Assembly: GCA_964612925.1 (NCBI GenBank)
Contig: CAZTFU010000007.1
Location: forward strand, 22,094 to 86,093
From: Phil1 sp964612925
Lineage (GTDB): Bacteria > Bacillota > Clostridia > Christensenellales > CAG-138
Length of the DNA stretch: 64,000 nt
Reading direction: 5' to 3'
The position numbers were made by a program, and so were the translations under genes. The number at the start of each line of letters is the position of its first letter. Within the stretch, counting starts at the first letter, position 1. Positions 52,460 through 61,643 of the stretch are shown piece by piece. A model generated the notes under the pieces. The model worked only from the letters and a program-made list of their open reading frames with translations. It searched no databases and had not been told where the DNA came from.

Positions 52460-53173
52460 TTAATTGTTTTCTTCAGCTGATTTTGCTTCCCAGGTAAAAC
52501 CTTCATCACAACATGGAATAAGCATAAGCTCGACATTGCCTACGGTTATCCTGTCGTTCTTTTTTAGAACCTTTATCTGAAGCACAGCTTCATCATTTAC
52601 ATAGAAAAGCGACTTTGAATCACCCGGCAACGCATAAAATACATTCTGGCGCGGTTCATAAGTTATATCAGCATGCTTTGTCTTGGACACCGTGCTTTCA
52701 TTGGAAAGGACAACATTATTTTCCTTAGTGCGGCCTACACTGTTGTGACCGGCAGTAAGACGATATTCTTTCCCCTTTGCTTTACCATTGGTGCACACTA
52801 ACCAACCTACTACGGGATCAGTCGAATAACCCATTTCCGGCGGATAATATGCTACGGTATTGCTTGTAGAAGAAGCTACGGTAACGGTGGGGTTGTTTTC
52901 CCCCCGTGATATGGGAATGGTAACGTCACCTGAATGTGAAAAGTTGGACCAGCCGCCATTAGAACCAGCGGGAATACCAACGGATTGTGTTAATCCTGAC
53001 GGTTGCTGGAACATCGGCGACGGAGATGCGCTCATTCCGGGATTAAACCCAATGGAAACGGTTTTGTCCTGATTGCCTAATACTTGAGTTGGACGTTGGC
53101 TATGGCAACTCGGACAGTTTAGGTGACTTTCGTCATAAGCATTGCCGCAGACCGGGCATTTGATGATACTCAT
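52460..53173 (-). CDS. Zinc-ribbon protein with FHA domain
   Basis: 237 residues, soluble. N-terminal zinc ribbon (CPVC...CPSC, 6-23), a Ser/Pro/Asn-rich middle, then an FHA-like domain (about 130-225). The domain keeps SVGRTKENNVVLS but has SKTKHADI in place of SRxH and lacks the usual NG turn (GDSKSLFYVND). Phosphopeptide binding is therefore less certain than for its neighbours. It may serve as an adaptor between kinase and membrane FHA proteins. Confidence 0.83.
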   Translation of the reverse strand: MSIIKCPVCGNAYDESHLNCPSCHSQRPTQVLGNQDKTVSIGFNPGMSASPSPMFQQPSGLTQSVGIPAGSNGGWSNFSHSGDVTIPISRGENNPTVTVASSTSNTVAYYPPEMGYSTDPVVGWLVCTNGKAKGKEYRLTAGHNSVGRTKENNVVLSNESTVSKTKHADITYEPRQNVFYALPGDSKSLFYVNDEAVLQIKVLKKNDRITVGNVELMLIPCCDEGFTWEAKSAEENN

Positions 53174-53221
53174 AATGACTCATCCTTTCTTTTATGGTTT
53201 ATTGATTATGTGCCTGCGCTA

Positions 53222-54112
53222 TCAGGGGCAGTTCACAATTGCAACGGTGATATTGTCATGCCGCATGGGCTTTGAGTATGCGGCAGATGTTAGGGCATCC
53301 GGTATTTTTGAGGGATCGGATATATTGACGGCAATGGTGTGTGCTATTTCTTCCGCGGACATAGCTTTTGTCAAACCATCGGAGCATAGTAAAAGAATAT
53401 CTCCGGAACAATATGGAAAACTGGCCGGGGTATCAATGATTTCCGCACCGCCGGGCATGCCTATATAACTGATAAGAGCATCTTTTTGAGGGTCGGACAT
53501 TGCTTGCTGTATTGTGAGCTCACCCCTTTGCACCGCTTGTGAAAGGGAAAGAAAATAATTGTGATCACGAGTAAGCTGACATATAGTGCCGGAGCGGAAA
53601 AGATAAATACGACTGTCTCCGACTGAGGCATAGTATACTTGAGAATCGCGAACAATTACGCTTACGAGCGTTGTACCACCTCCGAGCGGAGAACCGCTTT
53701 CGTCACGCAGGGATGCGACGGAATTGTTGGCAAGAGGAATCTCTTGGGCAAAAAACTGATCCGGTGATTTATACCCTGCCGAGTAATAACGCATAAATAG
53801 CTGCTCCGCACAGCAACGACTGGCGAGCTCACCGCCCTGCATGCCTCCCATGCCGTCACATACAATAGCAATGCATCCTTTACTATCTGGCATATTCGGT
53901 GCGGTAATACAGCAATAATCTTGTTGACTGGATCGGTCCCCGATAATACTGGAAGCATACGCGCGGATCATTACCGAGGGTTCCAAATCGACTATGACAG
54001 TATACCTGACATGGATTAATTGCAACACCAAACTGATGAGTCCGGCAAGGAATATCAGTATACCGACAATAAACCACACCACAGAAGGAATTTCATGCAA
54101 AATACCGTTCAT
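53222..54112 (-). CDS. PP2C-type protein phosphatase, membrane-anchored
   Basis: 296 residues. One N-terminal membrane segment (about 12-33) and a PPM phosphatase domain. The metal-binding motifs are intact: GDRSSQQDY, VCDGMGGMQGGELAS, VGDSRIYLFR, LLCSDGLTKAM and HDNITVAIV. It removes phosphate from Ser/Thr and is the natural partner of the kinase whose stop codon overlaps its start (ATGA). The membrane anchor is unusual compared with the soluble PrpC type. Confidence 0.92.
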   Translation of the reverse strand: MNGILHEIPSVVWFIVGILIFLAGLISLVLQLIHVRYTVIVDLEPSVMIRAYASSIIGDRSSQQDYCCITAPNMPDSKGCIAIVCDGMGGMQGGELASRCCAEQLFMRYYSAGYKSPDQFFAQEIPLANNSVASLRDESGSPLGGGTTLVSVIVRDSQVYYASVGDSRIYLFRSGTICQLTRDHNYFLSLSQAVQRGELTIQQAMSDPQKDALISYIGMPGGAEIIDTPASFPYCSGDILLLCSDGLTKAMSAEEIAHTIAVNISDPSKIPDALTSAAYSKPMRHDNITVAIVNCP

Positions 54113-55497
54113 TTCAGCACCACCTTAATAGCTATTTCTTCTAAACCGGATAACCACAATTCCACATCCTTGTCAAATCTATCCTCGGATGAAAATAATC
54201 TTTTGAAATATGATCTGTCTGACGACACTACCATTGTTCCGTTGGTAGATGTATCTTTAATAAGAATGCACTCATCTTGCAAGCTAAATAACAAAGTACA
54301 GTGTTCGCGGCTTATGCGATTATCATCTATGTAGAGACTGTTATTGGGACTGCGGCCGATAACGAACGGAACATCATTTTTCAGTTGCATTGATTTTACT
54401 TTGCTGCCGTTTAACCATAACTCAATGCCGACACTGACTACATGACCTGATAACTTATTCCTTAATCTTCCCCAATTGATCATACTTTTCCAAGAATGGG
54501 GAGGAGTAGGGTCAACGGGTACAGTCTTGTTTTCCATTGCATGCTGGAATTCATCAACAGATTGAAAACGACAGCGCGGATCCATTTCGAGTGCTTTGGA
54601 TATAGCGTCGGATACGTTTGATGGTATGTTTGACAACAAACCGGAAAGCGGTCTAAGAACGGTGTTATTTAACCGCTCGTCTTTAGTGGGCACCTTTACA
54701 CCGGACATCAAAACGTAGAATGTGGCCGCAAGAGAATAAATATCGGTCCATACTCCTTGATTGCCCTTAACATCGTATTGCTCGGGGGGAGCATAGTTGG
54801 GCTTGAGCAATATAGGATACTCGCCCTCGGGCTCGATATAGTTTATATATTTGGAAGCACCAAAATCTATGAGCTTTATTCTGCCATTATTAAGCCTTAT
54901 CAGGTTTTCGGGACTGACATCTCTGTGAATAACCCCTTTGTTGTGTATTTCGCGAAGTGCATCGATACTCTTTTGAAGATTATCCATAGCATCCGTATAG
55001 GGAAGACACTTTGAAGGTTGATTAGCGGCCAACTGTTTTAGGGTTTTACCCTCAACAAACTCCATAGCAAAATAGGCGGTTCCGTTATCGTTAAACCCGC
55101 CGAGTACGTTAACCGAGTGTTTACAATCGCTAAGATGAAGCGTGAGATTGATTTCCTCTTTAAACTTCTCTATTCCGCGATTATATATTTGAGGATTCTT
55201 TGCGGGGAATACAGTGATGCCATTTTTATCTCTTACCGCAATGTCGGCCGGAAAGTACTCCTTTATAGCGCAACGCTTATGTTCGACATTATCGTATGCC
55301 GAATAAACTATACCGAATCCACCGGCACCTATAACACGGCCAAGTGTGAAGCGGTTATAAAACAAAGTATAACCCAACGGAAGCCCGTGTGATTTTGCAT
55401 TGTCAACCTGCGAATTGTCAAACCCACAATGAATGCATACAGAGCTTCCTAAAGGAAGCTGTTCGAAACAGTTTGTACATAAGTACATGTTGGCCAT
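54109..55497 (-). CDS. Ser/Thr protein kinase with zinc ribbon and FHA domain
   Basis: 462 residues from the ATG at 55497 (GAGGG upstream). Zinc ribbon (CTNC...CIHC, 7-24), kinase domain (about 40-310) and C-terminal FHA (about 355-440). All catalytic motifs are present: GAGGFGIVY, AIKEYFP, HRDVSPENL and IDFGASK. The FHA domain reads VIGRSPNNS, SREHCTL and STNGTMV. It has no membrane segment. This is the only apparently active kinase of the island; its two paralogues are pseudokinases. Confidence 0.93.
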   Translation of the reverse strand: MANMYLCTNCFEQLPLGSSVCIHCGFDNSQVDNAKSHGLPLGYTLFYNRFTLGRVIGAGGFGIVYSAYDNVEHKRCAIKEYFPADIAVRDKNGITVFPAKNPQIYNRGIEKFKEEINLTLHLSDCKHSVNVLGGFNDNGTAYFAMEFVEGKTLKQLAANQPSKCLPYTDAMDNLQKSIDALREIHNKGVIHRDVSPENLIRLNNGRIKLIDFGASKYINYIEPEGEYPILLKPNYAPPEQYDVKGNQGVWTDIYSLAATFYVLMSGVKVPTKDERLNNTVLRPLSGLLSNIPSNVSDAISKALEMDPRCRFQSVDEFQHAMENKTVPVDPTPPHSWKSMINWGRLRNKLSGHVVSVGIELWLNGSKVKSMQLKNDVPFVIGRSPNNSLYIDDNRISREHCTLLFSLQDECILIKDTSTNGTMVVSSDRSYFKRLFSSEDRFDKDVELWLSGLEEIAIKVVLK

Positions 55498-55599
55498 AAT
55501 GTGTAACCCTCGATTTCTGCTTGAGACTCGCTCTTTGCAAGCTACATGCATATACAGTTAACAACAGAAATTTGTCTGTTTTACATTATAAACGATGAA

Positions 55600-57441
55600 T
55601 CAGACGGTAGTGGTGTAATCAGAACCGAATGATGGAGCGACTGCGACGGTGACGCCGGAATCGTACACCTGAGGTGTTTGACTGCCCAACAATTTGAAGA
55701 AGAACTTGGAATTGCCGGCCACTATCGCGTCTCCATCGGAAATGGGATGTTTGGATCTTATAAATACGCCGTTAACTTCGGTACCGTTCATTGAATTAAG
55801 ATCCTGAATGTAAAGGTGGTTATTTTCAACCGAAAGCATAAAGTGTCTGCGGGACATTTGTCTGTCGTCTACAGCCATATCGCTTTCTACGGATGATCTG
55901 CCAACGGTGTACGCTCCCATAATGTTGATCTCCGCGCAACGTTGTATGTTGGTGGGGTCTACTATTATGGCTTGGCATCGCGCTCCACTCACGGGAATAT
56001 GCATTCTTTCAGGGCTCGTTCCAATTTCGTTATTTGAAGCGTCGTTCCTTTGCCTTTTTCTGGAAACGAATATGACGAGAATAACCAACCCGACGATTAC
56101 ACAGATGAGCACAGCAATACCAACAATCAGTCGCGTGTTATCAAATGCATTGGCGGCGGGGTCTGTCAAATCCGTTAGTTTCGAGGATATGGTTGGAGTA
56201 ATGCCAACTACATGCACATCTAAAGTAGAAGGAGAAAGCGGGTTAGCCTCCATGGACTTATCGGCAATATTGGCAAAACTGATTGAATATTTACCGGTAT
56301 AAAGTACATTTTCGAATGTGAGGGTGACTTGATTGACACTTTCATCATAATATACCGATTTAAGTATCGGTGTGTATTCTTGATCATCAATAATGGCCCG
56401 AACTGAGAAGTTGGCTATATCGTTTGCACCGGTAACGGGTTCGGAAAAATCAATCGTAAACTTATTGATAATCTCATCAGAAACGTTTACGCCAATATAA
56501 GAAGGCACGGGAGCTTCTGTGTCTGGAATCCAATCATTAAGTTCGACGCTTTGGCTCGTAGATAGTTCTTTTCCGCCACTTGTAACTTTTATAATGAGCT
56601 GCTGTTCTGCATGCTCGATAATATTGCTATCGGCGTGAAGTTGCATTACATAGCATTGGTTTATTCTACTGAGCATTGCATTAAAGACTTCGTCGCAATT
56701 CTTTTTATTTATTACTTCAAACTGCCCGCCGGTGCTTCGTGAAAACTCGCCGAGAGCATTAAGATAGTCTTTTTCGGAGCCGACACCCATTGCGTAAAGC
56801 GGCAAATGAGCATTGATAAGAGCCGATTGCATTTCTGCTTGAGTCGTGCTTCCAATATCGCTAACGTCCTTGCCATCGGTAATAAGAAGTGCAATACGAC
56901 GAGTGGGTAAATTGTGCGGATTGGTATCGGCCATATTTATAACAGACGTGATTGCATCAAAAAACCTGGTGATTTTGTCGTTGGCTTTAAGCTGATCCAC
57001 GGCTTCTATGGCGATTTGGCGCGATTCGGTACCGTCTAATACTACGGTAACTTCTTGCCCGAATGTGACAAGCACAATCGCATCATTTGATGGCATTGAT
57101 TTTATAAACTGCTTTAAGGATTCCTTTATGGCTTTGAATGTATTTGAAGGCATAGATCCGGATATATCCAGCAGAAAGTAGAAGGTAGTGCCTTGCGTGT
57201 ATGCCTCGACGTAGTCAAATTGCAATGATTTACCGCCGAGAAATGCTTTAACGTCGGTGAACTGAAAGTCACTGATCACATTATCATCCGAATCCAAGGG
57301 CCGGAAGAAAATCTTCAGAGAAGGCATACGGATATCGTACTGCTCGATTTCCAGTTTTTCGGGCGTATCGGCAAACACGGTCGTGCTTGTTGTACACATA
57401 ATAAATGTGAAAACAAAAAGTATAATAACCGCTTTTCTCAT
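55600..57441 (-). CDS. Secreted/membrane vWA protein with cytoplasmic FHA domain
   Basis: 613 residues. A signal peptide (1-24), an outside vWA domain (about 88-270) with an intact metal site (LLDISGSMPS, then LLITDGKD), and an Ig-like region (about 320-430). A membrane segment follows (about 443-466) with a basic stop-transfer, then a C-terminal FHA domain (about 505-590, TVGRSSVESD, SRRHFML, NSMNGTEVNG). The topology links an outside ligand or partner to an inside phosphopeptide reader. First gene of the island. Confidence 0.9.
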   Translation of the reverse strand: MRKAVIILFVFTFIMCTTSTTVFADTPEKLEIEQYDIRMPSLKIFFRPLDSDDNVISDFQFTDVKAFLGGKSLQFDYVEAYTQGTTFYFLLDISGSMPSNTFKAIKESLKQFIKSMPSNDAIVLVTFGQEVTVVLDGTESRQIAIEAVDQLKANDKITRFFDAITSVINMADTNPHNLPTRRIALLITDGKDVSDIGSTTQAEMQSALINAHLPLYAMGVGSEKDYLNALGEFSRSTGGQFEVINKKNCDEVFNAMLSRINQCYVMQLHADSNIIEHAEQQLIIKVTSGGKELSTSQSVELNDWIPDTEAPVPSYIGVNVSDEIINKFTIDFSEPVTGANDIANFSVRAIIDDQEYTPILKSVYYDESVNQVTLTFENVLYTGKYSISFANIADKSMEANPLSPSTLDVHVVGITPTISSKLTDLTDPAANAFDNTRLIVGIAVLICVIVGLVILVIFVSRKRQRNDASNNEIGTSPERMHIPVSGARCQAIIVDPTNIQRCAEINIMGAYTVGRSSVESDMAVDDRQMSRRHFMLSVENNHLYIQDLNSMNGTEVNGVFIRSKHPISDGDAIVAGNSKFFFKLLGSQTPQVYDSGVTVAVAPSFGSDYTTTV

Positions 57442-57638
57442 ATTTGTTGTCCGTCCTTTCTTAATACAAAATCCATATTGACAATGGCGGTTCTGCTACA
57501 ATCGACCAATAAACGAGGCTGATACATGAGTACACCATTAACCGGTGTGATGTAGCTTCCGTATTCGTAAGAGGAAAAATCTCTTCTCAAACAATGTGAG
57601 CCCCTCCGCGTTCTGGACCATTGACGCAAACAAGCCAT
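57438..57638 (-). CDS. Possible small leader gene of the island
   Basis: An open frame of up to 66 codons ends in TGA overlapping the ATG of the vWA gene. GGAGGGG at 57600-57606 could serve a TTG start that gives about 48 residues (beginning MRRDFSSYEYGS). The sequence YITPVNGVLMYQPRLLVDC does not match anything I know. It may be a coupled leader peptide, the tail of a decayed gene or chance. Confidence 0.25.
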   Translation of the reverse strand: MACLRQWSRTRRGSHCLRRDFSSYEYGSYITPVNGVLMYQPRLLVDCSRTAIVNMDFVLRKDGQQI

Positions 57639-57676
57639 CCAATTACGAATTGTCGTCTCTCATTGCCGTATCCCCT

Positions 57677-57725
57677 AACAAGTAACAACAAGTAATATAT
57701 ATATTAGACTATTTTCGTCGAAAAT
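57677..57725 (-). promoter_or_regulatory. Candidate control region of the signalling island
   Basis: A perfect 15-base palindrome, ATTTTCG-T-CGAAAAT, lies at 57711-57725, and a direct repeat AACAAGTAAC/AACAAGTAAT at 57677-57696. Between them is an AT-only stretch that could hold a -10. No other such symmetry was seen in the 594-base divergent gap to serC; the rest of that gap shows only the serC promoter. Confidence 0.4.
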
Positions 57726-57950
57726 GGACGAATACTGCATAAAATGCAGGTTTACTGTTATAATTTGCACTTAATACGGTTTCAAACAATAGATTGGGTG
57801 TTTATACCTTCATTTAAGTTAGCCACATTCCTAAATAAAGGATGACAAGTAGCTTGAAGAACGGGAACTTGCTTGAATGTAATTACGCTGTTACGGTAGC
57901 GATTGTTGCGCATTTACCGCGTTAAGAAACGGTAAAAAATCGCGGTGAGC

Positions 57951-57979
57951 TTGTTTTGTGAATAAAAAGATAGTATAAT
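57951..57979 (+). promoter_or_regulatory. Promoter of serC-serA
   Basis: TTGTTT at 57951-57956, 17-base spacer, TATAAT at 57974-57979, about 55 bases upstream of the serC start. Confidence 0.7.
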
Positions 57980-58035
57980 GAAGCAAACCGGCACTGTGCC
58001 GGGGCAAAGAATACTAATTATTAAGGAGAATCGAT

Positions 58036-59124
58036 ATGGTTTACGACAGAATCTATAACTTCTCTGCCGGCCCTTCCATGCTTCCGGTAGAGGTGCTTGA
58101 AAGCGCACGGGACAACATGCTTAACTTCGAGGGCAGCGGCATGAGCGTGATGGAAATGAGCCATCGAAGCAAGGTCTACGATGATATTATCGTCAAGGCC
58201 GAAGCGCAAATGCGCAAGGTGATGAACATTCCCGACAATTATAAGGTGATTTTCATGCAGGGCGGTGCAACGCTTCAGTTCGCAATGGTTCCGCTTAACC
58301 TGATGAACAAGAATCACAAGGCAGACTATATCGTAACCGGCAACTTCTCCGGCAAGGCCGCAAAGGAAGCTGAAAAGTACGGCAAGGTAAACATCGCTTG
58401 GACGGGTAAGGATATCGGCTTCTCCCGCATTCCGCGTCAGGAAGAGCTTAATCTTGACCCCGAAGCGGATTATGTACACATCTGCTTCAATAACACCATT
58501 TACGGTTCCTGCTGGGATTACATTCCCGATACAGGCAACGTTCCCCTTGTTGCGGACCTTTCAAGCTGCATAATGAGCGAACCCATTGACGTGTCCAAGT
58601 TCGCCGTTATATACGCGGGCGCACAGAAGAACGTGGCCCCAGCGGGTCTTACCATTGTTATAATCCGTGAGGATATGCTGGGTAACGTGAACCCCATCAC
58701 CCCCACCATGTGCGATTATACCATAAATGCCGAGGGCAAGAGCATGCACAACACTCCGCCCTGCTGGTGCATCTACATCTGCAAGCTGGTAATGGATTGG
58801 CTGCTTGAAAACGGCGGTCTTGAGGCACGCAAGGAGCTGAACGAGAAGAAGGCCAAGCTGCTTTACGATTGCCTTGACGCTTCCGATTTTTATACCACCA
58901 CTATCGAAAAGGGCAGCCGTTCCAAGATGAACGTTCGCTTCAACACCCCCAATCCCGACCTTGATGCCAAGTTTGTCAAGGAAAGCATCACGGCGGGCAT
59001 GTCCAATCTGAAGGCACACCGTTCAACGGGCGGCCTTAGGGCGAGCATATACAACTGCATGCCGATAGAGGGCGTGGAGTACCTTGTAGAGTTTATGAAG
59101 AAGTTCGAAGCCGAAAATAAGTAA
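58036..59124 (+). CDS. serC: Phosphoserine aminotransferase
   Basis: 362 residues. PLP enzyme of serine synthesis, converting 3-phosphohydroxypyruvate and glutamate to phosphoserine. The N-terminus IYNFSAGPSMLPVEVLE is diagnostic. The PLP lysine is in VIYAGAQKNVAPAGL (about 193-206), with STGGLRASIYN near the C-terminus. RBS AAGGAGA. It is followed 14 bases later by serA, so the two early serine-pathway steps are coexpressed. Confidence 0.96.
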   Translation: MVYDRIYNFSAGPSMLPVEVLESARDNMLNFEGSGMSVMEMSHRSKVYDDIIVKAEAQMRKVMNIPDNYKVIFMQGGATLQFAMVPLNLMNKNHKADYIVTGNFSGKAAKEAEKYGKVNIAWTGKDIGFSRIPRQEELNLDPEADYVHICFNNTIYGSCWDYIPDTGNVPLVADLSSCIMSEPIDVSKFAVIYAGAQKNVAPAGLTIVIIREDMLGNVNPITPTMCDYTINAEGKSMHNTPPCWCIYICKLVMDWLLENGGLEARKELNEKKAKLLYDCLDASDFYTTTIEKGSRSKMNVRFNTPNPDLDAKFVKESITAGMSNLKAHRSTGGLRASIYNCMPIEGVEYLVEFMKKFEAENK

Positions 59125-59138
59125 GGAGATATATTAAA

Positions 59139-60041
59139 ATGAGGATACTTGCATCCGACGGAATGGACAAATCCGCCGTAGCCGCTCTCAAGGAGCTTGG
59201 CCACGAAGTAGTTGAACAGTTCTATGAACCCGAAGAGCTTGCCGAGCAGGTAAAGCAGTATGACGTGCTTGTCGTGCGCAGTGCGACCAAGGTACGCAAG
59301 CCCATAATCGATGCCGCAAAGGAAACCGGCAAGCTGAAGCTTGTTATTCGCGGCGGCGTTGGCGTTGACAATATAGACGTGGCCTATGCCGAGGAAAACG
59401 GCATTCGCGTGCGCAACACTCCGCGTGCCTCCAGCAACACCGTTGCGGAGCTTGCACTTGCGCATATGCTGTCCGTTGCTCGCTTCATAAGCGCGGCGGG
59501 TCACAGCATGCGTGAGGATAAGTGGGAAAAGAAAGCCTACAAGGGCATAGAGCTTGCGGGCAGGACCCTTGGTGTTATCGGCTACGGCCGTATAGGTCAG
59601 GCCCTTGGCGCAAAGGCACAGGCTCTTGGCATGAAGGTGCTTGCATACGATATCTTCAAGGCCGAGGGACTTGAAAACGAGAACATGAAGTATGTTGAAA
59701 TGGATGAGCTGCTTGCAAATTCCGACTTCATTTCACTGCACACCCCCAGCATTGACGGCAAGCCCCTTATCAACGCCGAAACCATAGCCAAGATGAAGGA
59801 CGGCGCGGTGGTCATAAACACCAGCCGCGGCAACAACGTTGACGAAAATGCCCTGCTTGAGGCACTTGAAAGCGGTAAGCTTCGCGGTGCGGGTCTTGAC
59901 GTGTTCGCCGAAGAGCCCGCCAAGAACCATGCGCTCTACAGCCATCCCCATGTGAGCTGCACGCCGCACATCGGCGCACAGACCGCCGAGGCGCAGAAGC
60001 GCGTAGGTGCCGAAATTGTTGACATAATCAAGAATTTCTGA
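59139..60041 (+). CDS. serA: D-3-phosphoglycerate dehydrogenase, short form
   Basis: 300 residues. NAD-binding motif GVIGYGRIGQALGAKAQ (about 147-163), catalytic Arg in INTSRGNNVDENAL, Glu in LDVFAEEPA and His in CTPHIGAQT. It oxidises 3-phosphoglycerate at the start of serine synthesis. It lacks the C-terminal ASB/ACT regulatory domains of longer SerA, so serine feedback through ACT is not expected. Second gene after serC, RBS AAGGAGA. Confidence 0.95.
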   Translation: MRILASDGMDKSAVAALKELGHEVVEQFYEPEELAEQVKQYDVLVVRSATKVRKPIIDAAKETGKLKLVIRGGVGVDNIDVAYAEENGIRVRNTPRASSNTVAELALAHMLSVARFISAAGHSMREDKWEKKAYKGIELAGRTLGVIGYGRIGQALGAKAQALGMKVLAYDIFKAEGLENENMKYVEMDELLANSDFISLHTPSIDGKPLINAETIAKMKDGAVVINTSRGNNVDENALLEALESGKLRGAGLDVFAEEPAKNHALYSHPHVSCTPHIGAQTAEAQKRVGAEIVDIIKNF

Positions 60042-60062
60042 TTTAACAATCGCCTAAACCAA

Positions 60063-60096
60063 ACGGCCGCGGGATTCGCTCCCACGGTCGTTTTTT
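60063..60096 (+). terminator. Terminator of serC-serA
   Basis: ACGGCCG-C-GGG at 60063-60073 pairs with CCC-A-CGGTCGT at 60081-60091, with one mismatch and one G-U, followed by TTTTTT. Confidence 0.85.
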
Positions 60097-60117
60097 GTGT
60101 TTAGTAAGTTCTGCTGT

Positions 60118-60268
60118 TTACGCCCTCTCGGTCACGGCGTTTCCGCTCCCCGTAAAACTTGCGTCATTTGCGTCCAATCGTCCAAAATGTAGATATTTAG
60201 GCGTTTTTTGGGTGCCGATACGGGTGACGATAGATTCTTGCGGCATCCATCGTCACCCGTTTGTGCAC
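60118..60268. repeat. Left copy of the inverted repeat flanking arcA
   Basis: 60158-60226 is an exact 69-base inverted match to 61804-61872, and weaker similarity extends the pair to 60268 and 61764. The sequence just before it (60118-60137, ACGCCCTCTCGGTCACGGC) also occurs at 31127. No coding potential was seen. Confidence 0.85.
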
Positions 60269-60320
60269 AAGGAGCATCATATAAAGCGAAAACTCGCCGC
60301 CGCCCGAACGCATAAAACCG

Positions 60321-60378
60321 TAGACAGCGGGGTAAATATAATGTATAATCAAAATGAATATACATTGTGTATATACAC
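60321..60378 (+). promoter_or_regulatory. arcA promoter and palindromic operator
   Basis: TAGACA at 60321-60326, 17-base spacer, TATAAT at 60344-60349. Just downstream of the likely +1 lies the perfect palindrome GTGTATATACAC (60367-60378), preceded by TGAATATACATTG, which resembles an ARG box. Repression by ArgR or by a Crp/Fnr-type ArcR is possible. Confidence 0.55.
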
Positions 60379-60405
60379 TAAAATATGCATTTTGAGAGGT
60401 AGCGC

Positions 60406-61620
60406 ATGGACAGATTTGTAAACCAATTTTCCGAAATAGGCAAGCTTAACGCCGTTATGCTGCACCGCCCGGGTGAAGAATTGAATCAGGTCACGCCTGA
60501 CTTTTTTGATGATATGCTGATAGATGATACGCTGTATCTTCCCGCGGCACAGCGTGACCATGACAGCTTTGCCAAAATACTTGAAGAAAACGGCGCAAAG
60601 GTGTATTACCTGAAGAATCTGTTTTGCGAGGTGATAGCAAACGATGCCATACGCAGACAGTATATCGAGGATTTCATCCGTTGCAGTGCAATCCCCGGTG
60701 AGGCGGTAAAACACGCCATACGCGCCTATCTTTCGGCAAAAGCACCCGAGGAGCTTTTCAATGCGGTGTCACGCGGCATACGCCCAAGCGATATTCGGCA
60801 CATTAGCGGGGACAGGATTGCCACGCAGGTATCAAACGTATACCCGTTTATACTCGACCCTATGCCGAACATCTACTTTACGCGGGATACATCCATCTGC
60901 ATAGGCAACGGCATGGTGATAAGCCGCATGAGTATGCCCTCAAGAAGCCGAGAAACGCTGTTTACCCGCTATATACACGATTATAACCCGCTGTTTACGG
61001 CGCAAAACGTGCCCCTCTTCTATGATAATGAGCAGCCCTACAATATGGAGGGCGGCGATGTGCTTATATTGTCTGACAAAGTGCTTGCCGTGGGCTGCGG
61101 AGAGCGCACGGGCATAGCCGCGGTAGAGATGCTGGCCGAGCGCGTATTCGAGCAGGGATTTGAACGCATACTGGTGTTCAACAACCCGCGCAGTCGCAAA
61201 TTCATGCACCTTGATGTGCTGTGTACAATGGTAGATTATGATAAGTTTTTGGTGCATCCCTGTATAAAGGAAAAGCAGTTTGACGTATATGAGCTTACGG
61301 GCAAACCGGGTAAGCTTTCAATATCCTGCACAACGGAAAGCGTAAATAAGCTTTTTGCCCGTTGCCTGAAAACGAGCGCGGTGCAGTTCATAGAAATGGG
61401 CGGCGGTGACCCAATCATTGCCGCAAGGGAGCATTGGAACATGGGCTCCAACTCATTGACCATAGCACCGGGCAACATAGTCGTGTACGACCGCAACGAG
61501 GTAACAAATGAGTTGCTTGCCCGCGCGGGCATAAAGCTGAACCTTGTGAGCGCAGGTGAGCTTGTGCGCGGCCGCGGGGGTCCCCGCTGTATGAGTATGC
61601 CCATAAACAGGGATAGGTGA
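60406..61620 (+). CDS. arcA: Arginine deiminase
   Basis: 404 residues. It hydrolyses arginine to citrulline and ammonia, the first step of fermentative ATP production from arginine. Motifs are LNAVMLHRPGEEL at the N-terminus, FTRDTSICIGNGM, NMEGGDVLIL, KFMHLDVLCTM (His) and the nucleophile Cys395 in GPRCMSMP. No arcB or arcC follows, so the pathway genes are split. It is bracketed by an exact inverted repeat. RBS GAGAGG. Confidence 0.95.
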   Translation: MDRFVNQFSEIGKLNAVMLHRPGEELNQVTPDFFDDMLIDDTLYLPAAQRDHDSFAKILEENGAKVYYLKNLFCEVIANDAIRRQYIEDFIRCSAIPGEAVKHAIRAYLSAKAPEELFNAVSRGIRPSDIRHISGDRIATQVSNVYPFILDPMPNIYFTRDTSICIGNGMVISRMSMPSRSRETLFTRYIHDYNPLFTAQNVPLFYDNEQPYNMEGGDVLILSDKVLAVGCGERTGIAAVEMLAERVFEQGFERILVFNNPRSRKFMHLDVLCTMVDYDKFLVHPCIKEKQFDVYELTGKPGKLSISCTTESVNKLFARCLKTSAVQFIEMGGGDPIIAAREHWNMGSNSLTIAPGNIVVYDRNEVTNELLARAGIKLNLVSAGELVRGRGGPRCMSMPINRDR

Positions 61621-61643
61621 AAAATCGCCACAGCGGTTTTTCA

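Noticed and set aside
42619..57441. Type VII secretion or tellurite-resistance locus
   Set aside because: FHA, PP2C and vWA are shared with such loci, but EssC, WXG100, YukD and Ter proteins are all absent here.
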